A DNA stretch of 64,000 bases from Saccharina japonica. Its lineage: Eukaryota; Sar; Phaeophyceae; Laminariales; Laminariaceae. This document shows, one piece after another, positions 55,114 through 64,000 of this stretch; the stretch's first letter is position 1; each line of letters begins with the position of its first letter. The notes under the pieces were generated by a model. The model saw only the letters and a list, made by a program, of their open reading frames with translations. It did no database searches and had not been told where the DNA came from. A program made the position numbers and the translations under genes. The stretch spans positions 210,522 to 274,521 of the forward strand of contig MEHQ01001273.1 of NCBI GenBank assembly GCA_008828725.1, in the 5' to 3' direction.

Positions 55114-55390
55114 GACGCGTGCTACGATAGAGGCAACACTTTTTGGCTGACCTATTTTCTGGATGACGAATTCGTTTGATCCCAAGTCGTCGGAATTTCA
55201 TTAGTGTGCAGCAGAACGTTTCGTTGTCTCGTGAGACCACTGCGATTGTTCGTCGGGTAGCGCTTAGATTTCCCTCCAAAATCATTTTTTGGATCAGGTT
55301 TTAGAGCTCCTTCAGTGATCATTCTCTGAAAATACATCGTGCACCTGCATGCAGGCTAACGTAGCATGCACCTCTATCTTAGCATACGTC
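55114..55390 (+). mobile_element. GACGC-MITE (GCATGC subfamily), TSD GCTA, unit 1
   Basis: GACGCGTGCTACGATAGAGG at the left. The right end is doubled: CACCTGCATGCAGGCTAACG, GTAGCATGC, then CTCTATCTTAGCATACGTC. GCTA flanks at 55110-55113 and 55391-55394. Confidence 0.92.
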
Positions 55391-55502
55391 GCTAGCGGGT
55401 TCGGAAGAGTGGCCTCTCCGTTGAGCGGCCACGCTTTCATCGAGATGTAACCTCCAGCCGCTTTCCTTTCCTCCACCCGCCTCTCCCGCATAGGGCCCTA
55501 CA

Positions 55503-55925
55503 ATGAATCGCATTGAGAGCACGTTGTCCGAAAACCAACTGCCATCCAAGCTCCTGTGTCATACGTTACGTAAGTTGGGGACAAAACCTTTTGTTGCCAA
55601 TATTGTTGTTGTTGTTGTTGTTTTTTCAGTTCGTGTTGACAGTGTCGACGCTGTTGTTGGTATTGGTTCTGGTTGCCGGCGTTTGTGATGTTGGTGGTGC
55701 TGTTTTCGATTTAGGTGATCTCGTCGATGGCGGTATTGGTATCGGTGTTAGCGTTGATGTTGGTGTTGATGTTGGTGTTGGTGTTGGTGTTGGTGTTGGT
55801 GGTTATGCTGATACTGGTGATGATGTTGGTGTCGGTATTAGTGATGGTGTTGGTGTTGGTCGCGATGATGGCGGTGGCGTTTGTGGTGTTGTCGTTGCTG
55901 TTGTCGATATCGTTTATATATATTG
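55503..55925 (+). repeat. GTT/GGT-rich repeat tract, unit 1
   Basis: Irregular (GTTGGT)n with GATGTTGGT codons that could encode a Val/Gly/Asp-rich protein after a hydrophobic run (LLLPILLLLLLFFQFVLTV), but that frame has no ATG. The upstream ATG frame (MNRIESTLSENQLPSK) would need a splice at GTAAGT 55571, which is GCAAGT in unit 2 and leads to an early stop. I do not call it a gene. Confidence 0.6.
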
Positions 55926-56174
55926 GACGCATGCTACGATAGAGGTGCACCATGTTTTTTCTGAGCTCCTCACTTAAGGAGCGTCATAACTCACCGAAAA
56001 AATGATTTTGGAGGAAAATAAATATGCTGCCTTATGAGAAATCGCATGACCGAAGTATACTCTGAAACATTATTCGTCACACAAAAATGAAAGTCCGACG
56101 AATTTGGGTTAAGGAGCCCGATCGTTCAGAAAACGATTCAGCCAAAAAGTGCTACCTCTACCGTAGCACGCGTC
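55926..56174 (-). mobile_element. GACGC-MITE, complete, TSD ATTG, absent from unit 2
   Basis: GACGCATGCTACGATAGAGG to CTCTACCGTAGCACGCGTC. ATTG at 55922-55925 and 56175-56178. At the matching site in unit 2 (about 60725) the sequence runs TATATTAAGGCACTG without the element. Confidence 0.97.
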
Positions 56175-56470
56175 ATTGAGGCACTGATCAGTGGGCGGTA
56201 CGGTAATATTTCTCGATATTCTTGACCAGGAGGTGGGAGCTGTCGATCCCGTCGTACACTGCAGCAGCATGCATACGAAGAGACAGTGTTTGTTTGTGTA
56301 AATACTTTAGTACCAGGTATACCGCGTAGAGTTTGTGTGGCCGGTCGGTACGGAAAATCCTACTAGCACAGCATACATACACCCGAACACGCTCATTTGT
56401 GACTTTTTCGGTCCATCTCCTTGCGCTGGGTGAAAACAAATACTACGGTCGGTAGAGCGACAAAAGGGCT

Positions 56471-56676
56471 GACGCGTGCTACGGTAGAGGTAGCACTTTG
56501 GGCTGAAAAGTTTTCTGAAAGAAGGGGCTCCCTGACCCAAATCGTTAGGCCATGAGATTTCTCATGGGATAGTACTTTTGGTTTCGTCCAAAATCAGTCT
56601 TAGGGTGGGGTATCGATCGCTCCCTAACCTAGAAACCTCCGAAAATACATGGTGCACCTCTATCGTAGCATTCGTC
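56471..56676 (+). mobile_element. GACGC-MITE (206 bp), TSD GGCT, unit 1
   Basis: GACGCGTGCTACGGTAGAGG to CTCTATCGTAGCATTCGTC, GGCT at 56467-56470 and 56677-56680. About 40 bp of the interior is missing. Confidence 0.94.
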
Positions 56677-56702
56677 GGCTGTGGGTCTGTCAGTCTCAAC
56701 AA

Positions 56703-56972
56703 GACGCGTGTTACGGTAGAGGTGGCTCTTTTTAGCCTGATTTGTTTTCTGAACGATCGGGGCTCTTTAACCCAAAAACCACCGGAATTCCATTCTTGTG
56801 GTGCAATATGTTTCGTCAAGTACTTACTGTAGTTAGGCCATGGGATTACTCGTCAAGGTGCTGTAGCACTCTTGTCTCCCTCCGAAATATGTTTTTCGGT
56901 GAGATATGGGGCTCCTCAAGTGACCCGCCTTCAGAAAAAAAAACATGCTGCAACCTCCACCTATAGCACTAG
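56703..56972 (+). mobile_element. GACGC-MITE with decayed right end, unit 1
   Basis: GACGCGTGTTACGGTAGAGG at the left; the right end has decayed to CCACCTATAGCACTAGCC. Confidence 0.8.
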
Positions 56973-57067
56973 CCTCAACTCTGTTAGCACCACAGAGCCC
57001 CATACATGGCGTTGAGAAAGGCCGCACCACTCTCGGCGCGCGTGCGCAGCATCCATCATCGGTCGGA

Positions 57068-57315
57068 GACGCATGCTACGATAGAGGTACACCATGTTGT
57101 TTCTGGGCTCCTCACTTAAGGAGGAGCGTCGTGTACCTCACCGAACAAATGGCTCTGGAGGAAAATAAAAGTGCTGCCGGATGCGAAATCTCATGACCGA
57201 AGTATACGCTGAAACATGATTCGTCACAAAAATGAAAGTCCGACGAGTTTGGGTTAATGAGCCCGATCGTTCAGAAAACGATTCAGCCAAAACGTGACAC
57301 CTCTACCGTAGCACG
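57068..57315 (-). mobile_element. GACGC-MITE, abutting the next one, unit 1
   Basis: GACGCATGCTACGATAGAGG at the left; the right end stops at GTAGCACG, where the next element's GACGCGTGC begins without a gap. Confidence 0.88.
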
Positions 57316-57923
57316 GACGCGTGCTACGGTAGCCTGCATGCAGGTGCACCACGTTTTTTTTCTGAGGGTGGTCACTTCACGAGCCCCAAACCCCACCCGA
57401 AAACTGTCTTGCATTCCACGGTACGGACGCAGCAGAATTTTCTGAGCTCCTCACATGAGGAGCTCAATATCTCACCCGAAACATGACTTCGGAAACATTC
57501 GTTCGCGCCATCCGACCAAACCTCCCAATGCGGTAGTCCGAAAACAAATATACCAGAAAAATAATAACAGTATTCGGTGGTTACTCACGTGAGGAGTAAA
57601 ATCCGGTCAGAAAATATTGAGCCTAAAAGTGGTACCCCTACCGTGGGATTGCTCCTGGGTTAGTAGATGAAAAACAAAGTGCTACACCCGATGAACAATC
57701 CCATGGTCTTAACCCATTCAGAACTGAAAAAAAGCATCCCGCACTAATTGCAAGTAGTTGGTCCCTGAAAATCGGGGGACCATTTCTTAAGGGGTTAAGT
57801 ATCTATAATTCAACATATTGCATCACAAGAATTTTATTTCGCCGATTTTGGGTTAAGGAGCACCGTCATTCAGAGCAACAAAATGAGTCAAAAAGCGCTA
57901 CCGCTATTATCGTAGCACGCGTC
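57316..57923 (-). mobile_element. Long composite GACGC-MITE (GCATGC subfamily), unit 1
   Basis: GACGCGTGCTACGGTAGCCT with the CCTGCATGCAGG block at the left, and ATTATCGTAGCACGCGTC at 57923. The 600-bp interior contains a second head region (GAGCTCCTCACATGAGGAGC palindrome at 57441-57463) and a second copy of the ACACCCGATGAACAATCCCA segment, so it is probably two or more fused elements. Confidence 0.65.
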
Positions 57924-58957
57924 GTCGGCAAGGGATAATACCTTGTGATGGCGCCTTGTAGCGCGGTGTGTTTGCTTGTCTGTCTGTCGGTGTCTGAGGC
58001 ACTGGCGTCGGGCTGTGCCAGTTGCTGTTTCTGAACTATTTTACAACCACGCTCTAGACACATGCATATCGTGTTGCAAAACAAAAAGGCGCGGTTTTAA
58101 ATTAAGAAGCCCCGTCATCCAGACAATCGTAGCAGGCGTTGTCCTAAACGAGTTATGCTACTGGTTTTACAACCGCTGCTTGTCTACCGCTGCCTCGCTG
58201 CGTACACCAGACTTCTCGTCGGGGCCTTTCAGGACTACGCCGAAACAACTATTCCGCAAACCGTAAGGGCACCATTTTCGGTCGGCTTGTCTTTTGTGCA
58301 TTCGTGACGCTCTATATGTGTGGCGCTTATAGCACTTCTGCTATCTCACCGCATCTGGCGCATTCCTTGATACGAACCCAGGAAGTTTTTGTTTTAGCTT
58401 ATGTGTCTTTCAGGACTGCGACCACACTACGACCAAACCACTATTCAGCAAAAGCCACAGCATCGCTATTTTGGCCTTGTCTTGTGTGTCTGCAGTCGCT
58501 GGAATTGGTATACATCTAACATGCGTATTTGGTCGGGTACACTCCCTTGCACCTCGCCCTACCTTTGTACGTTCGTGTGCAGGGTTTCAGTGGTTTCCGT
58601 GCGTTTCAGCACCACAAAAAAAAACAGACCGATGGGGGCTTCCCTCGCAACATAGGAACAACCTGTTCAGCAGTCTAAAAATGGTGTGTGGGTATACGAA
58701 TGCCAACAACACGTAACTTGAAAGCTACTGTACTACAGTATGGGAAACTTCACGAAGAGAGCGGATCAGCTTTTGTTCGTGCCATGAAAAAAAAACAGAA
58801 CTTTTCGTTGATTCACTGACTGTGTTTACTGCTAGTGGTAACGACGACTGTATATCTTCCTCCCTCTTCCTCGTGTCTCGATCTGCCTTCATACATTACG
58901 CGCGCAGGTTTTAGCGCTCGTGTATTTCAAGACTTCCTGCAGCAACAGACTTCGGGG
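57924..58957. other. Upstream region of the Cys-rich gene
   Basis: Contains repeated TTTCAGGACT-type words (58228, 58410) and no supported gene. Just before the start, CTGCCTTCA and CGCGCGCAGG match the same positions upstream of the 18132 gene, so this flank is homologous. 57860-58957 is almost identical in the second unit. Confidence 0.5.
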
Positions 58958-59599
58958 ATGATGATTCTCTCCACCGTGACGACTACCACGCTGGTGCAGC
59001 GGGCGGGCGCATACTCATCGGAGCTCACCGACTCTCCCGTGACGGGTTACACCACGGATGACAACACGGCTCCAACAGACGCCCCTGTGACCGTTGACAC
59101 CACCGATGCTACACCGTCCCCTGTGACAGACGACCACCATTTTATCGACGAGTGCACCCCCAACGACGTCGCCTGCGCCGCCGACGCGACGTGCACTAGC
59201 TGCGTAACCGCTGGGTCGGACAGCGCAGCGGAATTGGAATGCAGGCAATTCAGTCTTCTCACCTCGACGGCAGAGGGTTGTGACGCCAACTTGGACTATG
59301 CGTGTTGCTTGGACGATCTTTCCGAGTTCGAGTGCCTAGACAACGACGCCTTCATGGCATTATTTATATGCTCCCTAGGAGAATATAATTGCGTTGTGGA
59401 CGAAATAACGTGCGATGGCGACGAAAGCACGACTGAATTTGACGGCGCTGCTGCTAAACTCGGGCCCGCTTCGACTGCCCTTGCGTTTTCCACTGCGTTG
59501 ACGGCGTTACTGCCCTTTCTTGCTGTAGAAAATCGAGTTTCTAGCGACACAAAAAAGCGCTACCCGACGAATGAACAGTCCCGTGGTCTAAACGGTTAA
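58958..59599 (+). CDS. Secreted 12-cysteine protein, altered N- and C-termini
   Basis: 213 residues from ATG 58958. The start of the signal peptide seen at 18132 and 30508 is missing: the frame begins MMILSTVTTTTLVQRAGA, leaving a short, weakly hydrophobic leader, so secretion may be reduced unless an upstream exon exists. Residues 20-62 are Thr/Pro/Asp-rich (likely O-glycosylated). Core cysteines are 66, 73, 79, 82, 95, 108, 116, 117, 126, 138, 145 and 152, with CAADATCTSC, CCLDDLSEFEC and VVDEITC. The tail (GPASTALAFSTALTALLPFL) should end the protein, but the tandem-duplication junction at 59527 makes translation run 24 more hydrophilic residues (ENRVSSDTKKRYPTNEQSRG...) into MITE sequence. 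A GPI signal would be spoiled; a membrane span with a short cytoplasmic tail would remain possible. Confidence 0.65.
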   Translation: MMILSTVTTTTLVQRAGAYSSELTDSPVTGYTTDDNTAPTDAPVTVDTTDATPSPVTDDHHFIDECTPNDVACAADATCTSCVTAGSDSAAELECRQFSLLTSTAEGCDANLDYACCLDDLSEFECLDNDAFMALFICSLGEYNCVVDEITCDGDESTTEFDGAAAKLGPASTALAFSTALTALLPFLAVENRVSSDTKKRYPTNEQSRGLNG

Positions 59600-59937
59600 T
59601 CTAAGGAACAACGTTGCAAGTACAATAAATGACACGTCCGATGAGTGTTTGGGTTAAGGAGCCCGATTTTTCATGTTCAGAAACGTTTTTTCCAAGCCAA
59701 AAATGAAAGTGCAGGCCTATTATATCGTAACACGCGTTCGATGTCTTCCATTTGTCAAGAGTTATTTTTTTTCTTGTCTGTGACGTATTTGGTTTCCGTC
59801 AAGTCATCAGCGGAGCTCTCCGTTAGTGGAAAACATTTCGGGAAAATCGTGCCACCCCTATCTTAAACGGCCTCGTATTTTCCTCCCATCAATAGGGGGT
59901 CTGTTGTCGCGCTTATATAGGTATTCGACGTCAGCTA

Positions 59938-60210
59938 GACGCGTGCTACGATAGAGGTAACATCTTTTGGCTGACCTCTTTTGTGGATGACGAATTCCTT
60001 TGAACCAAAACGGAATTTCACTATTGTGCAGCAGAACGTTTCGTTGTCTCGTTAGGCCACTGCGATTGTTCGTCGGGTAGCGCTTAGATTTCCCTCCAAA
60101 ATCATTTGTTGGGTCAGGTTTTAGAGCTCCTTCAGTGATCATTCTCTGAAAATACATGGCGCACCTGCATGCAGGCTATTGTAGCATGCACCTCTATCTT
60201 AGCATACGTC
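59938..60210 (+). mobile_element. GACGC-MITE, TSD GCTA, unit 2
   Basis: Duplicate of 55114-55390, with GCTA at 59934-59937 and 60211-60214. The internal TCGTCGG-type block is partly deleted. Confidence 0.92.
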
Positions 60211-60323
60211 GCTAGCGGGTTCGGAAGAGTGGCCTCTCCGTTGAGCGGCCACGATTTCATCGAGATGTAACCGCCAGCCGCTTTCCTTTCCTCCACCCGC
60301 CTCTCCCGCTTGGGGCCCTTCAA

Positions 60324-60727
60324 TGAATCGCATTGAGAGCACGTTATCAGAAAACCAACTGCCATCGAAGCTCCTGTGTCATACGTTACGCAAGTTGGGG
60401 GACAAAACCTTTTGTTACCAATATTGTTGTTGTTGTTGTTGTTGTTGTTTTTTCAGTTCTTGTTGACAGTGTCGACGCTGTTGTTGGTATTGGTGCTGGT
60501 TGCCGGCGTTTGTGATGTTGGTGGTGCTGTTTTCGATTTAGGTGATCTCGTTGATGGCGGTATTGGTATCGGTGTTAGCGTTGATGTTGGTGTTGGTGTT
60601 GGTGGTTATGCTGATATTGGTGATGATGTTGGTGCTGGTATTAGTGATGGTGTTGGTGTTGTTGGCGATGATGCCAGTGGCGTTTGTGGTGTTGTCGTTG
60701 CTGTTGTCGATATCGTTTTTTTATATT
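60324..60727 (+). repeat. GTT/GGT-rich repeat tract, unit 2
   Basis: Counterpart of 55503-55925, with fewer GTTGGT units and one extra G in AGTTGGGGGACAAAACC that shifts the first frame. This indel argues against coding. Confidence 0.6.
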
Positions 60728-61020
60728 AAGGCACTGATCAGCGGGCGGTACGGTAATATTTCTCGATATTCTTGACCAGGAGGTGGGAGCTGTCGATCCC
60801 GTCGTACACTGCAGCAGCATGCATACGAAGAGACAGTGTTTGTTTGTGTAAATACTTTAGTACCAGGTATACCGCGTAGAGTTTGTATGGCCGGTCGGTA
60901 CGGAAAGTCCTACTAGCACAGCATACATACACCCGAACACGCTCATTTGTGACTTTTTCGGTCCATCTCCTTGCGCTGGGTGAAAACAAATACTACTGTC
61001 GGTAGAGCGACAAAAGGGCT

Positions 61021-61227
61021 GACGCGTGCTACGGTAGAGGTAGCACTTTGGGTTGAAAATTTTTCTGAAAGAAGGGGCTCCCTGACCCAAGATCGTTAGG
61101 CCATGAGATTTCTCATGGGATAGTACTTTTGGTTTCGTCCAAAATCAGTCTTAGGGTGGGGTATCGATCGCTCCCTAACCTAGAAACCTCCGAAAATACA
61201 TGGTGCACCTCTATCGTAGTATTCGTC
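61021..61227 (+). mobile_element. GACGC-MITE, TSD GGCT, unit 2
   Basis: Duplicate of 56471-56676, GGCT at 61017-61020 and 61228-61231. Confidence 0.94.
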
Positions 61228-61253
61228 GGCTGTGGGTCTGTCAGTCTCAACAA

Positions 61254-61524
61254 CACGCGTGCTACGGTAGAGGTAGCTCTTTTTTGCCTGATTTGTTTCC
61301 TGAACGATCGGGGCTCTTTAACCCAAAAACCACCGGAATTCCATTCTTGTGGTGCAATATGTTTCGTCAAGTACTTACTGTAGTTAGACCGTGGGATTAC
61401 TCGTCAAGGTACTGTAGCACTCTTGTTTCCCTCCGAAATACGTTTTTCGGTGAGATATGGAGCTCCTCAAGTGACCCGCCTTCAGAAAAAAAAACATGCT
61501 GCAACCTCCACCTATAGCACTAGC
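61254..61524 (+). mobile_element. GACGC-MITE with decayed right end, unit 2
   Basis: Duplicate of 56703-56972; its left end reads CACGCGTGCTACGGTAGAGG. Confidence 0.8.
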
Positions 61525-61617
61525 CTCAACTCTGTTAGCACCACAGAGCCCATACATGGCGTTGAGAAAGGCCGCACCACTCTCGGCGCGCGTGCGCAGC
61601 ATCCATCATCGGTCGGA

Positions 61618-61865
61618 GACGCATGCTACGATAGAGGTACACCATGTTGTTTCTGGGCTCCTCACTTAAGGAGGAGCGTCGTGTACCTCACCGAACAAAT
61701 GGCTCTGGAGGAAAATAAAAGTGCTGCCGGATGCGAAATCTCATGACCGAAGTATACTCTGAAACATGATTCGTCACAGAAATGGAAGTCCGACGAGTTT
61801 GGGTTAATGAGCCCGATCGTTCAGAAAACGATTCAGCCAAAACGTGACACCTCTACCGTAGCACG
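61618..61865 (-). mobile_element. GACGC-MITE abutting the next, unit 2
   Basis: Duplicate of 57068-57315, with the same truncated right end. Confidence 0.88.
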
Positions 61866-62469
61866 GACGCGTGCTACGGTAGCCTGCATGCAGGTGCACC
61901 ACGTTTTTTGTCTGAGGGTGGTCACTTCACGAGCTCCAAACCTCACCCGAAAACTGTCTTGCATCCCACGGTAGGGACGCAGCAGATTTTCTGAGCTCCT
62001 CACATGAGGAGCTCAATATCTCACCCGAACCATGACTTCGGAAACATTCGTTCGCGCCACCCGACCAAACCTCCCAATGCGGTAGTCCGAAAACAAATAT
62101 ACCAGAAAAATAATAACAGTATTCGGTGGTTACTCACGTGAGGAGTAAAATCCGGTCAGAAAATATTGAGCCTAAAAGTGGTACCCCTACCGTGGGATTG
62201 CTCCTTTAGTAGATGAAAAACAAAGTGCTACACCCGATGAACAATCCCATGGTCTTAACCCATTCAGAACTGAAAAAAAGCATCCCGTACTAATTCCAAG
62301 TAGTTGGTCCCTGAAAATCGGGGGACCATTTCTTAAGGGGTTAAGTATCTATAATTCAACATATTGCATCACAAGAATTTTATTTCGCCGATTTTGGGTT
62401 AAGGAGCACCGTCATTCAGAGCAACAAAATGAGTCAAAAAGCGCTACCGCTATTATCGTAGCACGCGTC
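61866..62469 (-). mobile_element. Long composite GACGC-MITE, unit 2
   Basis: Duplicate of 57316-57923, with a four-base deletion (CTCCTTTAG for CTCCTGGGTTAG region) and few substitutions. Confidence 0.65.
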
Positions 62470-63503
62470 GTCGGCAAGGGATAATACCTTGTGATGGCGC
62501 CTTGTAGCGCGGTGTGTTTGCTTGTCTGTCTGTCGGTGTCTGAGGCACTGGCGTCGGGCTGTGCCAGTTGCTGTTTCTGAACTATTTTACAACCACGCTC
62601 TAGACACATGCATATCGTGTTGCAAAACAAAAAGGCGCGGTTTTAAATTAAGAAGCCCCGTCATCCAGACAATCGTAGCAGGCGTTGTCCTAAACGAGTT
62701 ATGCTACTGGTTTTACAACCGCTGCTTGTCTACCGCTGCCTCGCTGCGTACACCAGACTTCTCGTCGGGGCCTTTCAGGACTACGCCGAAACAACTATTC
62801 CGCAAACCGTAAGGGCACCATTTTCGGTCGGCTTGTCTTTTGTGCATTCGTGACGCTCTATATGTGTGGCGCTTATAGCACTTCTGCTATCTCACCGCAT
62901 CTGGCGCATTCCTTGATACGAACCCAGGAAGTTTTTGTTTTAGCTTATGTGTCTTTCAGGACTGCGACCACACTACGACCAAACCACTATTCAGCAAAAG
63001 CCACAGCATCGCTATTTTGGCCTTGTCTTGTGTGTCTGCAGTCGCTGGAATTGGTATACATCTAACATGCATATTTGGTCGGGTACACTCCCTTGCACCT
63101 CGCCCTACCTTTGTACGTTCGTGTGCAGGGTTTCAGTGGTTTCCGTGCGTTTCAGCACCACAAAAAAAAACAGACCGATGGGGGCTTCCCTCGCAACATA
63201 GGAACAACCTGTTCAGCAGTCTAAAAATGGTGTGTGGGTATACGAATGCCAACAACACGTAACTTGAAAGCTACTGTACTACAGTATGGGAAACTTCACG
63301 AAGAGAGCGGATCAGCTTTTGTTCGTGCCATGAAAAAAAAACAGAACTTTTCGTTGATTCACTGATTGTGTTTACTGCTAGTGGTAACGACGACTGTATA
63401 TCTTCCTCCCTCTTCCTCGTGTCTCGATCTGCCTTCATACATTACGCGCGCAGGTTTTAGCGCTCGTGTATTTCAAGACTTCCTGCAGCAACAGACTTCG
63501 GGG

Positions 63504-64000
63504 ATGATGATTCTCTCCACCGTGACGACTACCACGCTGGTGCAGCGGGCGGGCGCATACTCATCGGAGCTCACCGACTCTCCCGTGACGGGTTACACCA
63601 CGGATGACAACACGGCTCCAACAGACGCCCCTGTGACCGTTGACACCACCGATGCTACACCGTCCCCTGTGACAGACGACCACCATTTTATCGACGAGTG
63701 CACCCCCAACGACGTCGCCTGCGCCGCCGACGCGACGTGCACTAGCTGCGTAACCGCTGGGTCGGACAGCGCAGCGGAATTGGAATGCAGGCAATTCAGT
63801 CTTCTCACCTCGACGGCAGAGGGTTGTGACGCCAACTTGGACTATGCGTGTTGCTTGGACGATCTTTCCGAGTTCGAGTGCCTAGACAACGACGCCTTCA
63901 TGGCATTATTTATATGCTCCCTAGGAGAATATAATTGCGTTGTGGACGAAATAACGTGCGATGGCGACGAAAGCACGACTGAATTTGACGGCGCTGCTGC
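63504..64000 (+). CDS. Secreted 12-cysteine protein, second tandem copy, 3' end outside window
   Basis: Identical by eye to 58958 onward through residue 165 (ATG 63504, all twelve cysteines, VVDEITCDGDESTTEFDGAA). The window ends before the hydrophobic tail, so whether this copy keeps the native C-terminus cannot be seen. The short leader MMILSTVTTTT is shared, so the N-terminal change predates the duplication or was spread by conversion. Confidence 0.65.
   Translation, partial: MMILSTVTTTTLVQRAGAYSSELTDSPVTGYTTDDNTAPTDAPVTVDTTDATPSPVTDDHHFIDECTPNDVACAADATCTSCVTAGSDSAAELECRQFSLLTSTAEGCDANLDYACCLDDLSEFECLDNDAFMALFICSLGEYNCVVDEITCDGDESTTEFDGAA

Larger units (their letters stand above)
54706..59527. 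repeat. Tandem duplication unit 1 (4.8 kb)
   Basis: Starts within a MITE and ends within the last codons of the Cys-rich gene at 58958-59599. It is repeated head-to-tail from 59528. It contains a 249-bp MITE (55926-56174) that the second unit lacks. Confidence 0.95.
59528..64000. repeat. Tandem duplication unit 2, cut by window end
   Basis: Repeats 54706 onwards. Divergence is several percent in the first 1.3 kb but almost nil after about 62400 (two differences noticed from 62410 to 64000). The end of the unit lies outside the window. Confidence 0.95.

Noticed and set aside
55503..55930. Hydrophobic then Val/Gly/Asp-repeat protein, present in both tandem units
   Set aside because: No ATG for the long frame, the splice donor is not shared, and an indel shifts the frame in unit 2; best explained as a GTTGGT repeat.

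Overview
This is a gene-poor, repeat-choked stretch of a nuclear eukaryotic genome. Nothing is bacterial: there are no operons, no ribosome binding sites and hardly any long open frames. Instead there are hundreds of bases of simple repeats, dozens of short inverted-repeat transposons and low-density coding sequence. The mix (CAG/CTG, GAT and C/G tracts, many MITEs, short secreted Cys-rich proteins with a hydrophobic C-terminus) would fit a stramenopile alga such as a diatom, but that is inference; no marker gene fixes the taxon.

The one real gene family encodes small secreted proteins with a signal peptide, a 12-cysteine core (C-x6-C-x5-C-x2-C-x12/13-C-x12/14-C-x7-CC-x8-C-x11-C-x6-C-x6-C, ending in VDEITC), a low-complexity linker and a hydrophobic C-terminal tail that looks like a GPI-anchor signal or membrane tail. 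Seen here are a clean copy at 18.1 kb, tandem copies at 59.0 and 63.5 kb, a cysteine-free relative at 29.8-30.5 kb that keeps only the signal and tail, decayed copies at 0.7-1.26 and 23.2-25.4 kb, and arrays of only the 3' tail module at 29.3-29.8 and 0.7-1.0 kb.

The dominant mobile element, called here the GACGC-MITE, is about 250 bp with ends GACGCRTGCTACGRTAGAGG and a 4-bp target duplication. The duplication is perfect at eleven independent sites (CATC, AATT, GGCA, TGCC, CTCA, GCCC, AACA, TATA, GCTA, ATTG, GGCT), and there are three recognisable empty sites. '+' means the element reads from the GTAGCACTTTTTGGCTGA end. Other elements are a 679-bp near-perfect palindrome with a 10-bp target duplication (Mutator-like), a TAA-flanked Harbinger-like MITE, an approximately 165-bp family, an approximately 120-bp family and several regions densely packed with one short motif in both orientations.

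Layout: 0-13 kb, repeats, a 9-bp x ~74 array, GATC-rich arrays and CAG tracts; 13-18 kb, MITEs and a sequencing-adapter remnant; 18-25.5 kb, Cys-rich genes and pseudogenes with GACGC-MITEs; 26-36 kb, nested MITEs around the Thr/Gly/Asp-repeat gene; 36-44 kb, CTG tracts and the palindrome; 44.4-53.5 kb, a 4-kb segment present twice with a single N at the start of the second copy; 53.5-64 kb, a tandem 4.8-kb duplication carrying the Cys-rich gene. Some structure may be assembly artefact: there is a Tn5 mosaic end at 15050-15068 and there are Ns at 2307 and 49551. Divergence and identity statements are by eye.
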